From positions 1-21,157 of IMG/VR virus record IMGVR_UViG_3300010151_000240: DNA of 21,157 nucleotides. One strand, written 5' to 3'. Under the pieces are notes generated by a model that had not been told where the DNA came from, ran no database searches, and saw only the letters and a list, made by a program, of their open reading frames with translations. How positions within the stretch are numbered: position 1 is the stretch's first letter; the number at the start of each line of letters is the position of its first letter. Both the position numbers and the translations under genes were made by a program. Below are positions 1 to 6,534 of this stretch, piece after piece. The DNA comes from a virus.

Positions 1-300
1 ACTTGCAGCTTCAGGTAAACCTTGCTCATTATATTGTCTCTTAAGATCTGCAATTTCTTGCTGTCCCTGAGTATAGTTTGCCTGTGCTTCCTTTAAACTA
101 GAAAACCATGCGTCAACATCGGTGAAGTTCTCAGGAACCGGTTGTCCTGTGGACTCTACATAAGTTTTAAAGGCCTTTTTCTCAGCCGTAATTTGAGGGG
201 AATCATCAACTTTTGTTGGAAATGTAACCGATTGAGATTCTTGAGTTCCTATATTAAGCTGAGTCCCGTCAGAGGATTGTTCAACTTGTTCATTAGTCAT
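1..300 (-). CDS. Probable capsid scaffolding (assembly) protein, N-terminal 100 residues, runs off the window
   Basis: The frame is open from an ATG at 300 to the left edge, so only the first 100 residues are seen. The start has an AAGGAG Shine-Dalgarno about 10 nt upstream. The protein is acidic and polar, with no hydrophobic core. A Ser/Gln/Thr-rich N-terminus (about 1-35) is followed by a segment around residues 52-70 (PVPENFTDVDAWFSSLKEA) and then a Gln/Glu/Lys-rich helix that looks like the start of a coiled coil. Phage scaffolding proteins often have this make-up: a disordered acidic N-terminus, a 'P-x-x-F' segment, then coiled coil. T7-like phages place the scaffold downstream of the portal and just before the major capsid gene, and the position here fits. 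The call is inferred from composition and context rather than from a diagnostic motif. Another virion-internal protein is possible. Confidence 0.5.
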   Translation of the reverse strand, partial: MTNEQVEQSSDGTQLNIGTQESQSVTFPTKVDDSPQITAEKKAFKTYVESTGQPVPENFTDVDAWFSSLKEAQANYTQGQQEIADLKRQYNEQGLPEAAS

Positions 301-329
301 AAATCATATACTCCTTGTTTTTAAAATTC

Positions 330-521
330 TTAACGACCGCCGCCTTCGGCTGCGGAATATGTTCGAGTTACCGCACCCGATTTATTAGTTTTAGCAGTAC
401 TACGGCCCTTTTGAACAGATGCTACGCGGGTTGCTCCTTTTCCACTTGCACCTTTTCCACTCGTACCTTTTCCACTCTTACCTTTTCCCTTCTTACCTTT
501 ACGTTTCTTCTTCTTATCCAT
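330..521 (-). CDS. Very basic Lys/Gly repeat mini-protein (63 aa), function unknown
   Basis: I place the start at the ATG at 521 rather than the in-frame ATG at 581. The 521 start has an AAGGAG site ending 6 nt upstream, and that site overlaps the stop codon of the LamG gene. The first 10 residues are almost all Lys/Arg (MDKKKKRKGK). Residues 8-28 consist of a short unit, roughly [S/T/A]-G-K-G-x, repeated four to five times. The tail is Ser/Thr/Arg-rich and ends in EGGGR. There is no hydrophobic segment, so the protein is probably disordered and binds nucleic acid or an acidic partner. It lies between the LamG structural gene and the probable scaffold gene, which suggests a late or virion role such as DNA condensation or a head-internal peptide. 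I do not recognise a family. Confidence 0.65.
   Translation of the reverse strand: MDKKKKRKGKKGKGKSGKGTSGKGASGKGATRVASVQKGRSTAKTNKSGAVTRTYSAAEGGGR
436..510. repeat. 15-bp tandem repeat, four copies plus a degenerate fifth
   Basis: On the plus strand the unit is close to CCTTTTCCACTCNTA. Copies start at 436, 451, 466 and 481, with a decayed one at 496. The period is a multiple of three, so it encodes the repeated S/T-G-K-G-x peptide of the mini-protein at 330-521, and changes in copy number would keep the frame. Confidence 0.8.
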
Positions 522-531
522 ATTAATCTCC

Positions 532-1521
532 TTACGCAGGGGTACCTGCTCTTGGTGGATTTGTTTTATAGGGATGATCATTATGTAAATAAGAGGTCAC
601 AGCATACTTATGTGCTAAATACCCCTCAATACTCTGTCTATCATCGTCACTTAGTGTCCCATTATAGAATGTTATCTCATATATATCACCAGTAAAACCT
701 GTGATTCCTAGTCGATCAGCGGTAGCATGTTCTCTTGCACCTATAAAGAACTGTTGGGAGTTATCTATATCAACAGTTTCTGTTCCTGTGATATCTGGAT
801 CATTTACAGATATGCTTGCATGTCTCATAAACTGATCTCCGCCTGACCTACCGATAGTCATAATTAGTGGCTGTGTTTGGTCAACTGTCGCATTTGCCTT
901 AGTAGCTGAGCCATTAAAGTATACTTTATAGCTATCATTACCAGATTCTTCTCTAACACTTAAAGCAAAGTCTCTCGTACTATCAGAACATAACACATGT
1001 TTTTCACTCGTTCCTATAGTACCAAACTCTACAAGCATTGTAATTGCAAAGTCACCTGTACCGGGATCTAATTCTCCGTCACCAGACTCATCTAAAGAAT
1101 AAAGATATTGTGTATCAGCGAACTCCATTCCTTTGAATCCATTTAGTTCTGGAGTGAACGTAGGGTTACTTGCTTCAGTATTTGTATTCTCCCACACCAC
1201 ACCATTACCTGATCTATCGTTTGCTTGAACACAAATATCAGCATCAGAGGCAGAAGGATTTAGGTATTCAGGTAACAACCAACATGCTAAGTATGTTGAG
1301 TCAAGTTCTGCTGGTGTCCAGATAGGTCCTAGTTTAATATCCCACGATGTATCCCAATCCTCAGGAAGTTTGAAGCTTCGGTTAGTAAATATATCTTCAC
1401 GAACAGAAAGAATAAATTCTCTAGTACCTTTATTAAGCATCTCAGAATGGTTAGCCTTTAGAATACTAGTAGTATCATTACCAATGATCTCTAGTGTTTT
1501 TAAAGGTGTTCCTATATCCAT
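532..1521 (-). CDS. LamG/concanavalin A-like domain structural protein (329 aa)
   Basis: Residues about 68-305 look like a LamG-type jelly-roll lectin domain. There is a WTPAEL...LACWLLP entry segment, then DRSGNG at 102-107, the core β-strands, and near residues 276-306 the closing pattern FTGDIYEITFYNG...LSDDDRQSIEGYLAHKY, followed by HPYKTNPP at 316-323. That closing pattern is common in LamG proteins of marine phages and bacteria, where the domain binds glycans. The first 60 residues are unlike LamG and may anchor the protein in the virion. The start at 1521 has a GGAAGGA site. The preceding gene stops 1 nt upstream (TGATATG). The position between portal and scaffold suggests a head-associated or adhesive protein that may touch host surface sugars. 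The lectin fold is fairly sure, the virion location is inferred. Confidence 0.72.
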   Translation of the reverse strand: MDIGTPLKTLEIIGNDTTSILKANHSEMLNKGTREFILSVREDIFTNRSFKLPEDWDTSWDIKLGPIWTPAELDSTYLACWLLPEYLNPSASDADICVQANDRSGNGVVWENTNTEASNPTFTPELNGFKGMEFADTQYLYSLDESGDGELDPGTGDFAITMLVEFGTIGTSEKHVLCSDSTRDFALSVREESGNDSYKVYFNGSATKANATVDQTQPLIMTIGRSGGDQFMRHASISVNDPDITGTETVDIDNSQQFFIGAREHATADRLGITGFTGDIYEITFYNGTLSDDDRQSIEGYLAHKYAVTSYLHNDHPYKTNPPRAGTPA

Positions 1522-1522
1522 A

Positions 1523-1729
1523 TCAAATCCTTCCAGCTAACATATTAAAAGCAGCAGTACATATTACACTGAATATGAAAGTAGCAGCATATACTTTAGT
1601 ATCTAATACAGCAAGCTTTCTTTCAATCACAGATAATCTTTTATCTATAGTTATAAGACGCTTGTTTGTTCTCTCTAGCTCATGTACCACATGTACCTTA
1701 TAGGTTTCCCATCCGTTTTGTTCTTCCAT
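1523..1729 (-). CDS. Small coiled-coil plus single-TM protein, XhlA/holin-accessory-like (68 aa)
   Basis: I prefer the ATG at 1729 over the in-frame GTG at 1738, because a GGTGG site lies 5 nt before the ATG and overlaps the GTG. Residues about 10-45 form a charged heptad-like helix (ELERTNKRL, DKRLSVIERKL). One hydrophobic membrane helix follows (about 46-64, AATFIFSVICTAAFNMLAG), with a short charged end. This coiled coil-then-TM design matches the haemolysin XhlA-like proteins found in phage lysis modules, but also many small phage membrane proteins. The gene sits between two structural genes, with an upstream stop 1 nt away (TGATATG), so it is translated with them. A holin-accessory role is possible, and so is a virion membrane-contact role. 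No catalytic residues are expected. Confidence 0.6.
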   Translation of the reverse strand: MEEQNGWETYKVHVVHELERTNKRLITIDKRLSVIERKLAVLDTKVYAATFIFSVICTAAFNMLAGRI

Positions 1730-1730
1730 A

Positions 1731-3752
1731 TCATCCACCAGCCGTATGCTTAACAGTTAATATTCCTGTAGTAGAGCCAAGGTTGCCACCATTAGAGTTT
1801 ACAACCCATCGAATATAAGGTGCAATAGCAGTAGGAAGGGTTACTGAAACAAGCTTAAGACCTACTACATCAGCGGCAATATCTGCAATTACTTCTGTAG
1901 TAGGTGTCCATGTAAACCCATCAAAGGATTGTTCATATCCCAAGTTGCAAGGTACTGCATCTACAGCCCCACTAAAGAGGGACACGGGGAGTATATCTGT
2001 AATACGATTAAAGGTACTGTTGTATGAAATCTTTGCAGTATTTCCTGTAGTACCGGCGTCTGTATGAGAACACACAATTCGACCATCAGTAGCAACAGCT
2101 GTTATACCCGGAGCACCATTAGCGTTATCAGAAATCAGAGCAGCTAAATCATAAGCAGCCCAGTAAGCACTATGAGCACCATTGAATGTACCAGAAGCAT
2201 AGGATCGTGTAGTATCTACACCTCCAGTAAAAGCAGTAGGAACAACTGTACTTAATGCATCATCAAAAGCAATGCCACCAGTGAAATCTACCTTGGACAT
2301 CCCATCAAGCGGGTCTGTTAGGGTAATTGTGGTATTACCAGCTGCACCACTTGTAGCTTGAGTAATAGTTACTACCCCTGTGTCTACACCACCAGTGAAA
2401 TTTGTCTTGGACATGCCAGCAGTTCCGCTGTCTGTTAGAGTAATTGTAGTATCACCAGCTGAACCAGATATAGCCTGAGTAACAGTTACCACAGCCCCAT
2501 CTACCGTAGCAGTAAATCTATCTCCAGCTGGACCCGATCCGGTATTGATAACATTCATTAAACTAGTGGCGGTAGTATCGTTGTCAGTAGAGGCGTTCCA
2601 TGTCCCCGACACAGAACTATGGTCTCCACAGTAGAAATTATAGTTAGTACCATCAGTAGCAACTAGGTTTACATTGTCGCTACCAGCACTGCCGTCACCG
2701 TTAAGTTCGGTGAAGTCTGTAATAGTTATGGTTGCTGTCGCATACGATGTTACTGTCGCAACAGTAGCAGTGAACCTATCTCCCGATGGACCCGATGCAG
2801 TATTAATAACATTCATTAAATTAGTAGCCGTGACAGCATTGGAAGTTGTGGACTCCCACGTACCGGCGACTGAGCTTTGATCACCATTAACAAAATCGTA
2901 GTTATTGGTATCGGTAGCAATCAGGTTTACTTTATCTCCAGTATTTAGTTTGGTAAAGTCTGTAATAGATACAGTACCTGTAGCAGAAGTAGCTGATTTA
3001 GCTATAGCTGTATTACCAGCTGTACCCGGTACTCTTTGATACAAAGAAACCTTGCCTAGGTTAGCGGTGGCATCGGATTCTGAATTCACATTAAAAGAAA
3101 CATCCATCAAGTTACCAGAAACTGTACTACCGAATCCATTCTCGGATAGTATAGCAGCACCTAAGTTAGCAGCAGCATCTTCGGCCTTAGCCTCATCTGT
3201 TGCAGCACCGGTATCATAGATACTAAACCCTACATTAGATCCCACAAGATCACCATTAGTATGACCGATGGTAGTTCCTTCAAACGTTTTAGTAAGAGTA
3301 GTGCCATCTCTCTTAAGGGCGGATAGAGTAATAGTCTGCGCAAGTGCAGCACCCTCGTCGAACTCGAACACAGCCGAAGCAACTTCCCCACTCATATCTC
3401 GTGCAAAAGTTCTAACTGTACCATCAGAGGACTCAAAGGTAATAGTAGGGGTGATTGTTTGTACAGATTCAAGATCAGCCTTTGTAGCACTTAACGTAAA
3501 GTTATTAGTAGCGGATGATCCAACTGTTCCACTAGAAGAGAAAGCTGTTTTAATATCCACACCTACTAATATATCCACACCTCCACCAATAGAAGTACCT
3601 TTAAGCTGGGCTGTCTGTGTACTTAATTTGGCTGTTGCAATTTTATTTGTGGCACTTGAAAGACTTGTAGAGGAGGAGGTTTCAAATACCCTTACCCCCT
3701 TGGTAGTCGTTTGGGAGAACCCGAATGATTGTGAATCTGTTGTGATTGGCAT
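1731..3752 (-). CDS. Ser/Thr/Gly-rich structural protein with two internal repeat families (673 aa)
   Basis: The protein is low in Cys and charge, β-rich in composition and ends in a compact C-terminal domain. Repeat A occurs twice (about 258-330 and 338-416). It begins with a [V/I]-[S/T]-I-T-D-F-T segment and closes with S-G-P-[S/A]-G-D-R-F-T-A-T-V. Repeat B occurs twice (about 419-455 and 459-493). It carries V-T-[V/I]-T-Q-A and G-[D/N]-T-T-I-T-L-T-D, closing in F-T-G-G. The C-terminal part (about 595-673, with G-Y-E-Q-S-F-D-G and Y-I-R-W-V) looks like the ends of virion surface proteins. A good ribosome site (AAGGAG) precedes the ATG at 3752, 4 nt after the portal stop. It could be a head fibre, head decoration or tail-associated protein. 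I recognise this repeat style from marine phage proteins but not an exact assigned role. Confidence 0.7.
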   Translation of the reverse strand: MPITTDSQSFGFSQTTTKGVRVFETSSSTSLSSATNKIATAKLSTQTAQLKGTSIGGGVDILVGVDIKTAFSSSGTVGSSATNNFTLSATKADLESVQTITPTITFESSDGTVRTFARDMSGEVASAVFEFDEGAALAQTITLSALKRDGTTLTKTFEGTTIGHTNGDLVGSNVGFSIYDTGAATDEAKAEDAAANLGAAILSENGFGSTVSGNLMDVSFNVNSESDATANLGKVSLYQRVPGTAGNTAIAKSATSATGTVSITDFTKLNTGDKVNLIATDTNNYDFVNGDQSSVAGTWESTTSNAVTATNLMNVINTASGPSGDRFTATVATVTSYATATITITDFTELNGDGSAGSDNVNLVATDGTNYNFYCGDHSSVSGTWNASTDNDTTATSLMNVINTGSGPAGDRFTATVDGAVVTVTQAISGSAGDTTITLTDSGTAGMSKTNFTGGVDTGVVTITQATSGAAGNTTITLTDPLDGMSKVDFTGGIAFDDALSTVVPTAFTGGVDTTRSYASGTFNGAHSAYWAAYDLAALISDNANGAPGITAVATDGRIVCSHTDAGTTGNTAKISYNSTFNRITDILPVSLFSGAVDAVPCNLGYEQSFDGFTWTPTTEVIADIAADVVGLKLVSVTLPTAIAPYIRWVVNSNGGNLGSTTGILTVKHTAGG

Positions 3753-3755
3753 TTA

Positions 3756-5342
3756 CTATACTCCTTGCATCTGCTGCATTGCTTGCTGAATTCCAGCCCC
3801 ACCGGTTTGCTCTATGTCTTGCTGAGCAGCTTGGGCCATAACCTGTTGTGCCATTTGATTGGCAGCTACTTCATTTTGTTGAGCACCTTGAATCTGTCCC
3901 TGTGCTTGAGCTAGTTTAAGCTGCTCTTCCCTTGCTTGTTCTTCTGTCTTAACCCAAATATCTGAGTTGAAACCAAGAGAAGTAATCAAAGCTTTACCAT
4001 ACTCATCCCACCTAAACATAGCAGCCGCAGGTTCTGGTAAGTTTCGTACCATCTCCCCCATCTGCATAAGCTTTTGTAAATCAGAGTCTCTACTTAATGC
4101 CTGAAGACCAGTTACGATCTCAACATTAAGGAGTCCTTCTTCTACACTAAACATTTCTGCTAACCTTTGATCGACATCGCCTTCAGAGACCATAAGGAAT
4201 ACAGTGCGAGAAACTATAGGTTGCATAAGATCCCGAGCAATAGCAGAGAACGCCCCACCTAATACATGCTCAAGTTCCTGACCAATCATCCTAACGGCTG
4301 TGGCAGTGACTCTCTCCCCTTGAGGAATACTAGCACTATCTAAAAGGAATGCTCTACCAATTTCTTGACGAAGGATATTAACACCTGACTGTGTTGAGGA
4401 AATCTGAGGATTCATTGTAGTAGCTGGGGACACAACGTGTACTTCATTAGGCCTTGCACCTATCCATCCACCAGTTGGAGTCCCATTAATATCATCAATC
4501 TCAGCCATGCCCGTAGGATCAACAGCCATCCAGAAGATAGAGGAGGCTGTAATACCATTAATCAAACCCTCAGTAAATCCCTCAAGAGTTTTGATGTCAC
4601 CTATAAGATCTTCACAATGACTACGACCATAATTCTCACCGGGAATACCGGACCAACGTAGTACAACGAATGGAGGCACCGTAAATTCACCAGAGTTTAT
4701 AGTGTTCCCTTCTTTATCTTCCGTCTTAGATACCCATACATTTCCTTCTTTACACATCTTGGTATACAAAGGACGATACCCTTGTCTATTATCCATATCT
4801 AAACTAGAAGTAAACATCTCTGCATTGTTCATCTCTTCTGGTATAGATTCATATTCTTTATAGATAACTTCCTCTACATCACCATATACATTTCGTCGGA
4901 CAACAAATCTATCTATTCTAATAATGCGATAATTCATATCATCTTCCATGATAACCATCACATCACCAATTACAATAAGGTGTTGGAGAAGTTGATAAAT
5001 AGTTTCTCGTAGATTTCCACCACTTAATTTATTATATACCTGATAACTTAGATTACTTAAGTAGGAATCTACTTGAGGTTCTGGTTCCATACCTGTCGAT
5101 AACTCAAACCTAAAGAATGGTGAGTCGTTCAACGGTAATAAAGCACTAAGCATTCTACTTGCCATAGCCGTGACACCCCGAGCAGCTGTAGAAGAATAAG
5201 GTTGTGGTAATTGCTCTTGTTCCGTCCAGCCCTCTGGTGGAAGTATAGAAGGAACGGTTAGACTAGAGCAATATCTTGCACGTTCTAGTTTACTAGACCT
5301 AAGGGCATCTAGTGTTCTAAATCTGTCCGCTAAAGATGTCAT
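3756..5342 (-). CDS. Head-tail connector (portal) protein, T7 gp8-like (528 aa)
   Basis: Portal subunits form the dodecameric ring at one vertex of the head, through which DNA is packaged and ejected. The length is close to the 536 residues of T7 gp8. The N-terminus carries the family's typical opening: R-x-R-x-x-x-L-D-x-L-R near 8-16, then PSILPPEGW and PYSSTAARGVTAMASRML around residues 30-65, followed by LLPLNDSPFFRFEL. Further conserved-looking blocks are the PPFVVLRWS-x-x-PGENYGRSHCE segment near residue 223 and the QGERVTATAVRMIGQELEHVLG helix near 342. The last 50 residues are rich in Gln and Ala, as in related portals. The gene follows four small coiled-coil or unknown genes. Its ATG has a GGAG site. 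This is the most secure virion gene in the window. Confidence 0.93.
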   Translation of the reverse strand: MTSLADRFRTLDALRSSKLERARYCSSLTVPSILPPEGWTEQEQLPQPYSSTAARGVTAMASRMLSALLPLNDSPFFRFELSTGMEPEPQVDSYLSNLSYQVYNKLSGGNLRETIYQLLQHLIVIGDVMVIMEDDMNYRIIRIDRFVVRRNVYGDVEEVIYKEYESIPEEMNNAEMFTSSLDMDNRQGYRPLYTKMCKEGNVWVSKTEDKEGNTINSGEFTVPPFVVLRWSGIPGENYGRSHCEDLIGDIKTLEGFTEGLINGITASSIFWMAVDPTGMAEIDDINGTPTGGWIGARPNEVHVVSPATTMNPQISSTQSGVNILRQEIGRAFLLDSASIPQGERVTATAVRMIGQELEHVLGGAFSAIARDLMQPIVSRTVFLMVSEGDVDQRLAEMFSVEEGLLNVEIVTGLQALSRDSDLQKLMQMGEMVRNLPEPAAAMFRWDEYGKALITSLGFNSDIWVKTEEQAREEQLKLAQAQGQIQGAQQNEVAANQMAQQVMAQAAQQDIEQTGGAGIQQAMQQMQGV

Positions 5343-5348
5343 AGTTTA

Positions 5349-5729
5349 TTACTCCGGTCTTGTTTCTTCGGTTTGGTTGTTTTCTTCTTGTGAAGCACCC
5401 AAAGCTCCCCACATTCCAGTAATCCTTCGCTCTCGATCAGCCATTGCCGCTTCTTGTTCGCTATCAATATACTCAGCAGCAGCACTTTCTTGTGCTTCAA
5501 TAGCAGCAACTCTATCAGATTCTTGTCTCTTAGTAAGCTCCATTATTTCTGATTCTTGAGCCTTCCTTTCTCGTTCCATCTTCTCTTGGAACTCCCTAGC
5601 TTTGGCATCACGCTCTTCAGCCATCATATTTTCTTTCTCTAATAAAGCAGTACGATCTCCTAAAGATAAGCCTTGGGGCATATCAACACCACCAAAAAAT
5701 AAAGGATGTCTTCGGATATTACAACTCAT
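5349..5729 (-). CDS. Coiled-coil protein of unknown function upstream of the portal (126 aa)
   Basis: The start at 5729 has an AGGAGG site 8 nt upstream and overlaps the previous stop by one base (TAATG). A second in-frame Met at residue 17 has a weaker GGTGG site. After a short hydrophobic N-terminus (PLFFGG), residues 25-105 are almost entirely charged helix (EREN-, EKMERERKAQE- and EAQESAAAEYIDSEQEAAM-type segments). A short acidic tail follows. I recognise no domain. Small helical genes just upstream of the portal are common in T7-like phages (T7 has gp6.7, gp7 and gp7.3 here, some of which are virion or head-tail assembly proteins), so an assembly role is a reasonable guess from position only. 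Confidence 0.7.
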   Translation of the reverse strand: MSCNIRRHPLFFGGVDMPQGLSLGDRTALLEKENMMAEERDAKAREFQEKMERERKAQESEIMELTKRQESDRVAAIEAQESAAAEYIDSEQEAAMADRERRITGMWGALGASQEENNQTEETRPE

Positions 5730-6217
5730 TAGATAGGCCTCCTGGGTATAGTATCTCTGTCAGTTTCTCCCACGCCTCGTTCTTGTTGGGATACATTAGA
5801 TGGGATAGTAGGTTGTACTCTAGCTTTCTTAACACGAGAGGCTATCTTATTTTTATCATAACCAGATTCACTGGAAGGTTTTTCTCTCAACTTTTCTTGA
5901 AAGGCCTTAACATTTTCCTCGTGAGTCTTATCACCCATAAGTTTTTCTTTAAGAAAAGTCTTTTCCTGAGACTTGAAGGCTTCTTTTTGCTCTGCTTGTA
6001 ATGCCTTCATTCTCTTCTCCGCCATTACTCGTTCCTTTGCGTTAGAAGAGTTCATCATTTTCAGAAGCATTGCTTCTTCTGCTGCCCACTCTGCTTTTAA
6101 CTCTGCTGTTATCCTTGCTGTCTCTTCCTCTTTAAAATCAGGATGGATTTCTTTAACACCTAATACATCAGAGACTACAGAAGCTACTCCATCAAATATA
6201 TCACTAAAAAATCCCAT
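5729..6217 (-). CDS. Helical, charge-rich protein of unknown function (162 aa)
   Basis: The ATG at 6217 has a strong AAAGGAG site. The first 20 residues are amphipathic or hydrophobic (MGFFSDIFDGVASVVSDVLG), too polar for a clear signal peptide but able to sit on a membrane. Residues 28-110 are a long Ala/Glu/Lys helix with many Met and Lys residues. The C-terminal 50 residues are Ser/Pro/Arg-rich and probably disordered. The start lies 1 nt after the previous stop and the end overlaps the next gene by 1 nt, so it is translationally linked to the portal cluster. It may be a minor virion or assembly protein. No catalytic motif is visible. Confidence 0.7.
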   Translation of the reverse strand: MGFFSDIFDGVASVVSDVLGVKEIHPDFKEEETARITAELKAEWAAEEAMLLKMMNSSNAKERVMAEKRMKALQAEQKEAFKSQEKTFLKEKLMGDKTHEENVKAFQEKLREKPSSESGYDKNKIASRVKKARVQPTIPSNVSQQERGVGETDRDTIPRRPI

Positions 6218-6218
6218 A

Positions 6219-6410
6219 TTATGCTCCTTTCCTTTGTAAAGATATTAATTGTTCAATAGCTGTGATCGTTTCTTCACGACCATATTGTATAGCAAGCAAG
6301 CGGACCAGCTCATCATTCGTCAGTGTTGGATCGTACCTTGGACTTGGAAACTTTTTTCTTAGGTACAGAATTAGATCCTTGTCCACTAGCGATAGTTGTT
6401 TCCAGCTCAT
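6219..6410 (-). CDS. Small helical protein of unknown function (63 aa), overlapping the gene before it
   Basis: The ATG at 6410 has a clear AGGAG site about 7 nt upstream, even though that site lies inside the previous gene. The protein has a basic N-terminal half (SLVDKDLILYLRKKFPSP) and a helical C-terminal half (LTNDELVRLLAIQYGREETITAIEQLISLQ). It resembles small conserved proteins seen near phage portal genes, with a 'YLRxKFP' start and an 'AxxxGxxxxIxxLExLI' end. I cannot give a function. It overlaps the 73-aa gene by 98 nt in another frame. The good ribosome site and protein-like composition argue that it is real. Confidence 0.6.
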   Translation of the reverse strand: MSWKQLSLVDKDLILYLRKKFPSPRYDPTLTNDELVRLLAIQYGREETITAIEQLISLQRKGA

Positions 6411-6534
6411 TTAAACTCTCCTGAACAGCATCAAGTCGTACTAAGATTTCTCTTACACACAGAACGATTTCTGCGGGCAGTACTTGCCCACCCATTCCAA
6501 TCTTACGTTTGATTGTTTCAAAATTATGTTGCAT
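6313..6534 (-). CDS. Small coiled-coil protein with a Lys/Ser-rich tail, unknown function (73 aa)
   Basis: The start at 6534 overlaps the last codons of the ribonucleotide reductase gene by 11 nt, with a GGAG site inside that gene. Residues 20-50 form a helix (EIVLCVREILVRLDAVQESLNELETT) that fits a short coiled coil. The last 20 residues are basic and polar (PKKKVSKSKVRSN). The coiled-coil part shares DNA with the ribosome site and start of the next gene. I do not recognise a family. Its place between the nucleotide-metabolism block and the virion block gives no firm hint of role. Confidence 0.65.
   Translation of the reverse strand: MQHNFETIKRKIGMGGQVLPAEIVLCVREILVRLDAVQESLNELETTIASGQGSNSVPKKKVSKSKVRSNTDE

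Noticed and set aside
436-510. Repeat array considered as CRISPR-like
   Set aside because: The repeats are contiguous 15-mers without spacers and are explained by the coding repeat.
522-581. Longer start at 581 for the basic repeat mini-protein
   Set aside because: It would overlap the LamG gene end, while the ATG at 521 has a strong ribosome site.
3268-3789. Plus-strand ORF of 173 codons opposite the structural gene
   Set aside because: It is a shadow of the low-complexity Ser/Thr/Ala codons on the minus strand. All convincing genes run on the minus strand.
6245-6320. 23-codon ORF in a third frame after the 73-aa gene (ATGA overlap)
   Set aside because: It lies inside the better-supported 63-aa gene, is very short and has no domain-like sequence.
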